33,720 nt of DNA from Trueperaceae bacterium. GTDB lineage: Bacteria; Deinococcota; Deinococci; Deinococcales; Trueperaceae. Shown piece after piece: positions 30,655-33,720 of the stretch; position 1 is the stretch's first letter; each line of letters starts with the position of its first letter. The stretch lies in NCBI GenBank assembly GCA_030147925.1, contig JASBUK010000021.1, positions 1 through 33,720 of the forward strand, in the 5' to 3' direction. The notes beneath the pieces were generated by a model. That model saw only the letters and a program-made list of their open reading frames with translations. It had not been told where the DNA came from and did no database searches. Position numbers and translations under genes: made by a program.

Positions 30655-30750
30655 TCAACGATTTTCAACGCTACGTATTTTTGGCCAAGGCCTTTTTCGG
30701 TCTTGACGCTCGTATAGCTCATAGGACAACTGCTCGATTTGCTTTGTCAT
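30655..30750 (-). CDS. 31-residue ORF overlapping the ATPase stop codon
   Basis: ATG 30750 shares four bases (ATGA) with the ATPase stop and has GAGGAAC about 8 nt upstream, inside the ATPase gene. The 31 residues (start MTKQIEQLSYELYERQ, end RSVENR) are charged and helical, then basic. It stops 22 bp before the attC-like site, so it may be a truncated remnant of a longer gene. The YELYERQ segment recalls the start of small DUF2934 proteins, but it is too short to assign. Confidence 0.35.
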   Translation of the reverse strand: MTKQIEQLSYELYERQDRKRPWPKIRSVENR

Positions 30751-33227
30751 ATCGGGGAGTTCCTCGGTAACAGCGGCGGCTCGGTGGGATCAAAAACCCG
30801 ATACGTGAGCAATTTTACGCGGTCATTGACGAGAAACCACACCAGCGCATAGCCCCAGACGAACCCTGCCCAGCCCCAGCCGAGTGGTGCCATGAACACG
30901 CCATACACCGCGATCAAGGTCGCGATGATTTGCGTGCCGACTACGGCTATCCACAGAATTCGCGCCGGACGGATCGACCAGAACGGGCCGCGTGTGCGGG
31001 TCAAGAAGATCGTTAGATGTCCCGCCACCGACAGCTTCAAATATATCAGCGTCTGGATGTGTGCACGGTCGAGGTGAAACACGCGTTCACCCAGATAAAA
31101 CAAACCAAAGGCGGAAACCACTCCGATGACACCCAGCACCGTCGAGATTCCCAATACCATGTGCATATCCCAGGACTCGGGCTTGTCCTTGTAATGCACC
31201 TTGTCATAGGCAATAGAGAGAATCGCACCGTCATTGAGCAGCGCCAGCAGCACGATCATCACCGCAGTCACCGGGTAAAAATTAAAGACCAGGATCGACA
31301 GCGTCATGAACAACAGCACCCGCAGCGTTTCGGTAATGCGGTAGATAGCGTAGCTATTCATGCGCTGGAAGATTTTGCGGCTTTCCTTGATCGCGTCGAT
31401 GATCACTGACAGCCCCGGTGTCATCAGCACGATGTCCGCTGCCGCACGCGCCGCGTCCGTTGCGTCGGACACCGCGATGCCGCAATCGGCCTTCTTCAGC
31501 GCGGGGGCGTCATTTACTCCGTCGCCGGTCATGCCGACGATGTGACCGCGTTGTTGCAGGACATCAATAATGTGGAACTTGTGTTCGGGGAAGACCTGAG
31601 CAAAGCCATCGGCGTGTTCGATGGACTCCGACAGTTGCGCGGTCTCGTGATGCTTGGTATCGCCGAAACCACTGGCATCGAGGATATTGGTGCCCAGCCC
31701 CAATTTAGCAGCGGTTTCTCTGGCAATGGCCATGGCATCGCCCGTCACCATTTTAATCTTCACACCCATCGCGCGCGCAGTCGCGATAGTCGCCCTGGCT
31801 TGTTCCCGCGGCGGATCGAACAGCGGTAACACACCGAGGAACTGCCACTCACCGTTACCCTCGGCACGCGCTACGCCTAAGGAACGAAAGCCGCGCGACG
31901 CAAATTCGTTAACCGCTCTATCAACCGCGGACTTCACCTGCTCGGCATTGGAAGACAATTCCAGAATCACCTGCGGCGCGCCCTTGGTTACTTTGAATTC
32001 TTTTCCATCCGCCGCTTTGACGCTGGCCTCGGTGCGCTTATGCACCGGATCGAATGGCTGGAAATGCACGACGTCAAAACCCGTTAACGCATCCTTGTCT
32101 TTCAATCCGCCCAGCACCGCCAGGTCGATTGTGTCTTTGTTATCTGCGCGCGATGCCATCGCGGCGTTGAGGATGAGCTGCTCGACAGGGATGTCATTGA
32201 CGCTGAACGGATCGCCCAGTGTCAGCTTGTTCTGAGTCAGGGTACCGGTTTTGTCTGCACACAGCATATCCACGCCAGCCAGTTCTTCGATGGCTGCGAG
32301 CCGGGTTACGATTGCCTCTTTTTTGGCCAGTAGGCGGGCGCCGACCGCCATAGTCACCGACAATACCGTGGGCATCGCCACTGGAATCGCGGCCACGGTC
32401 AGCACCAGAGCAAACTGCAAGGCAGTCAGGATCGGGTCGCCGCGAAACAGCGCGACCGTGATAATCACCGCTACCAACGTGACCGCAAGGATGATCAGGT
32501 AATTGCCGATCTTCAACACCGTGCGTTGAAAATGGCTGACGTTCTGCGCCTCTTGCACTAGTTGCGCGGTCTTGCCAAAGTAGGTGTTGGCACCAGTAGC
32601 GTAGACCAGCGCGTCGATCTCGCCGGTGCGGATGATGGAACCGGAGAATACCGCATCACCGGATTTGTGCGTGACGGGCAAGGACTCGCCTGTCAGTGCA
32701 GATTGATCCACTTCGATCGGGTCACCTTCCAGCAAACGCGCATCTGCCGGCACGATGTCGCCCAGACGCAGATGGATGACGTCGCCCGGCACCAACTCAC
32801 GCGCCGCCGGGTTGATCCACTTGCCATCGCGTTTCACCTGAGCCTTGATCGCCAGCTTGGCCTTCAGCGCGGCGATGGCGTTGCCTGCCTGATGTTCTTC
32901 CCAGAATTCGACTATAGCGTTGGCCAGAAGCAGCACGAGGATGATACCGAAGTCCGGCCAATGTTGCGCAACCGCCGATAGGATCACAGCCGCTTCAATC
33001 ATCCACGGAATCGGTCCCCAGAAATAACTGAGAAATTTCAGGAAGGCATTGGTTTGCTTTTCTTCAAGTTCATTCGGCCCGTATTGACTCAGCCTTTTTT
33101 GCGCCTCGGCCTGACTAAGGCCGTTCGGTGAAGTTCGCAGCTCAGCCTGTAGCTGTGCCAGCTCTAAGTTTTTCCATTCATCGTTATCGCCATCGTGTTG
33201 GCTTGCTGGCTCCGTTTTCACATGCAT
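30747..33227 (-). CDS. Plasma-membrane proton-efflux P-type ATPase (type IIIA)
   Basis: 826 residues. The order is a soluble N-terminal segment, YGPNELEEK, membrane helices 1-2, the actuator loop with SALTGESLP, helices 3-4 (VAAIPVAMPTVL), the phosphorylated DKTGTLT (about residue 325), KGAPQVILEL, the hinge GDGVNDAPALKKADCGIAVSDATDAARAAADIVL and the C-terminal helices. Length and the absence of heavy-metal domains match fungal/plant-type H+-ATPases found in many Proteobacteria and archaea. They pump protons out of the cytoplasm using ATP. It is probably transcribed alone or with the upstream truncated methyltransferase. It contains no GCTCGAGC octamer, in contrast to the left part of the window. 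Confidence 0.95.
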   Translation of the reverse strand: MHVKTEPASQHDGDNDEWKNLELAQLQAELRTSPNGLSQAEAQKRLSQYGPNELEEKQTNAFLKFLSYFWGPIPWMIEAAVILSAVAQHWPDFGIILVLLLANAIVEFWEEHQAGNAIAALKAKLAIKAQVKRDGKWINPAARELVPGDVIHLRLGDIVPADARLLEGDPIEVDQSALTGESLPVTHKSGDAVFSGSIIRTGEIDALVYATGANTYFGKTAQLVQEAQNVSHFQRTVLKIGNYLIILAVTLVAVIITVALFRGDPILTALQFALVLTVAAIPVAMPTVLSVTMAVGARLLAKKEAIVTRLAAIEELAGVDMLCADKTGTLTQNKLTLGDPFSVNDIPVEQLILNAAMASRADNKDTIDLAVLGGLKDKDALTGFDVVHFQPFDPVHKRTEASVKAADGKEFKVTKGAPQVILELSSNAEQVKSAVDRAVNEFASRGFRSLGVARAEGNGEWQFLGVLPLFDPPREQARATIATARAMGVKIKMVTGDAMAIARETAAKLGLGTNILDASGFGDTKHHETAQLSESIEHADGFAQVFPEHKFHIIDVLQQRGHIVGMTGDGVNDAPALKKADCGIAVSDATDAARAAADIVLMTPGLSVIIDAIKESRKIFQRMNSYAIYRITETLRVLLFMTLSILVFNFYPVTAVMIVLLALLNDGAILSIAYDKVHYKDKPESWDMHMVLGISTVLGVIGVVSAFGLFYLGERVFHLDRAHIQTLIYLKLSVAGHLTIFLTRTRGPFWSIRPARILWIAVVGTQIIATLIAVYGVFMAPLGWGWAGFVWGYALVWFLVNDRVKLLTYRVFDPTEPPLLPRNSPI

Positions 33228-33326
33228 CCTCCATGGTTAGATTGACCTGGGCAACCTATTTCTATCGTACGTCGAACGGCTTTGAGTTATGCAGCATTCA
33301 GGATTTCCCATCAGAGCGACACCCGA

Positions 33327-33578
33327 TTAAGACCCCCGGGGAAAGATCCTCGGGATTAGGAATGGGGTCTCCGCCTTATAGACCAAGTAATCTTCTCCAA
33401 ATCGCGCCTCTAGTTCGCGCTCCTCAATTTGCTTGATATATGCGATGAGCAGAATGGAGAACGCGAAGACTATACCGATGGATGAGATTGATCCAATGAG
33501 GATACTAATTCCCAGATAGAAAAGAATGGTTCCGAATGACATCGGATTCCGACAGTGCTTGAATGGGCCAGATATCAA
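33327..33578 (-). pseudogene. N-terminally truncated isoprenylcysteine/phospholipid methyltransferase-like protein
   Basis: The last 80 or so residues of an ICMT/PEMT-family membrane methyltransferase. GPFKHCRNPMSFG is the conserved R-N/H-P-M motif that contacts S-adenosylmethionine. It is followed by two hydrophobic helices and the IKQIEERELEARFGEDYLVYK segment typical of the family. The N-terminal membrane helices are missing: upstream the sequence runs into an opposite-strand IS3 transposase fragment. The TTG at 33578 is unlikely to be a real start. The exact break lies between about 33570 and 33590. Confidence 0.75.
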
Positions 33579-33579
33579 C

Positions 33580-33720
33580 AGCTTCTTCGCTACCCTGAAA
33601 AAAGAACTCGTCTATCAAACTGGCTTTCAAACCAGAGAGCAAGCTAGGCTTGAAATCGTTGACTTTATCAACATGTACTACAACTCCTGGAGACTTCACA
33701 GCAGCCTTGATTATCAGTGT
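33580..33720 (+). mobile_element. IS3-family transposase fragment (C-terminal part), cut by the window edge
   Basis: From 33580 the plus strand reads SFFATLKKELVYQTG, then TREQARLEIVDFINMYYNSW and RLHSSLDYQ. This is the end of the rve integrase core of IS3-family OrfB proteins, including the final catalytic glutamate region. Upstream of the Ser-Phe-Phe the frame no longer matches a transposase, so the element is broken at the junction with the methyltransferase remnant. It continues past 33720. Confidence 0.8.

Noticed and set aside
31654-32235. 193-codon open frame on the plus strand
   Set aside because: It is fully antisense to the P-type ATPase gene, whose motifs are unmistakable. The frame is a composition shadow with Ser/Ala-rich low-complexity product and no start signals.
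1-33720. CRISPR array, rRNA or tRNA genes
   Set aside because: No regularly spaced direct repeats and no tRNA T-arm/anticodon combinations were found. GTTCGA words at 23939, 30626 and 31617 lie in ordinary sequence without cloverleaf partners.

Overview
The window looks like a chromosomal stretch of a Deinococcota-like bacterium (Deinococcus/Thermus/Truepera relatives) with an unrelated segment at its right end. This placement is inferred from three things. The gene set includes an alkyltransferase-like protein, a C4 zinc-ribbon coiled-coil protein, a DUF512 radical SAM protein and a paired hemN-hemG/hemY. Many genes have a -10 hexamer of form TANNNT only 6-9 nt before the start codon, the leaderless pattern well known in Deinococcus. 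Short, tightly packed transcription units alternate strands. Base composition is only mildly GC-rich, unlike most cultured members, so I do not name a genus.

Layout: 1-103 is the start of an IS1-type transposase running off the left edge. 244-6957 is one sugar or polyol uptake and catabolism operon: DeoR repressor, large binding protein, two MalF/MalG-type permeases without an ATPase, FGGY kinase and class II aldolase. It converges on a minus-strand pair, mannose-6-phosphate isomerase and a Gfo/Idh/MocA dehydrogenase (6967-9131). 9175-12221 holds a 57-residue membrane protein divergent from an ATL DNA-repair protein, an M20 peptidase, a DUF2007-like protein and a CDF metal transporter. 12455-15257 encodes the late haem enzymes HemN and HemG/HemY. 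15339-15996 is an antitoxin-PIN toxin pair. 16015-19854 holds Mpg glycosylase, a DJ-1/PfpI protein lacking its cysteine, MoeA and NADP-isocitrate dehydrogenase. 20020-29530 holds Nudix hydrolase, release factor 1, a voltage-gated K+ channel, an orphan branched-chain-type binding protein, a LysM-M23 endopeptidase, the zinc-ribbon protein with a candidate attenuator leader, an unknown protein, DUF512 and glucose-6-phosphate isomerase.

From about 29.56 kb the character changes. Two small minus-strand genes lie among one clear 59-bp attC-like site and two degenerate ones, without an integrase, as in an orphan integron cassette cluster. Beyond are a proton-pumping P-type ATPase, a truncated methyltransferase and an IS3-family transposase fragment. 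This part lacks the host-typical octamer and may be transferred DNA or an assembly join.

The strongest unexplained signal is the palindrome GCTCGAGC. I count 32 copies between 369 and 28426, about one per 0.9 kb, all inside genes, in all three reading phases, and none after 28426. It behaves like a highly iterated palindrome comparable in style to cyanobacterial HIP1.
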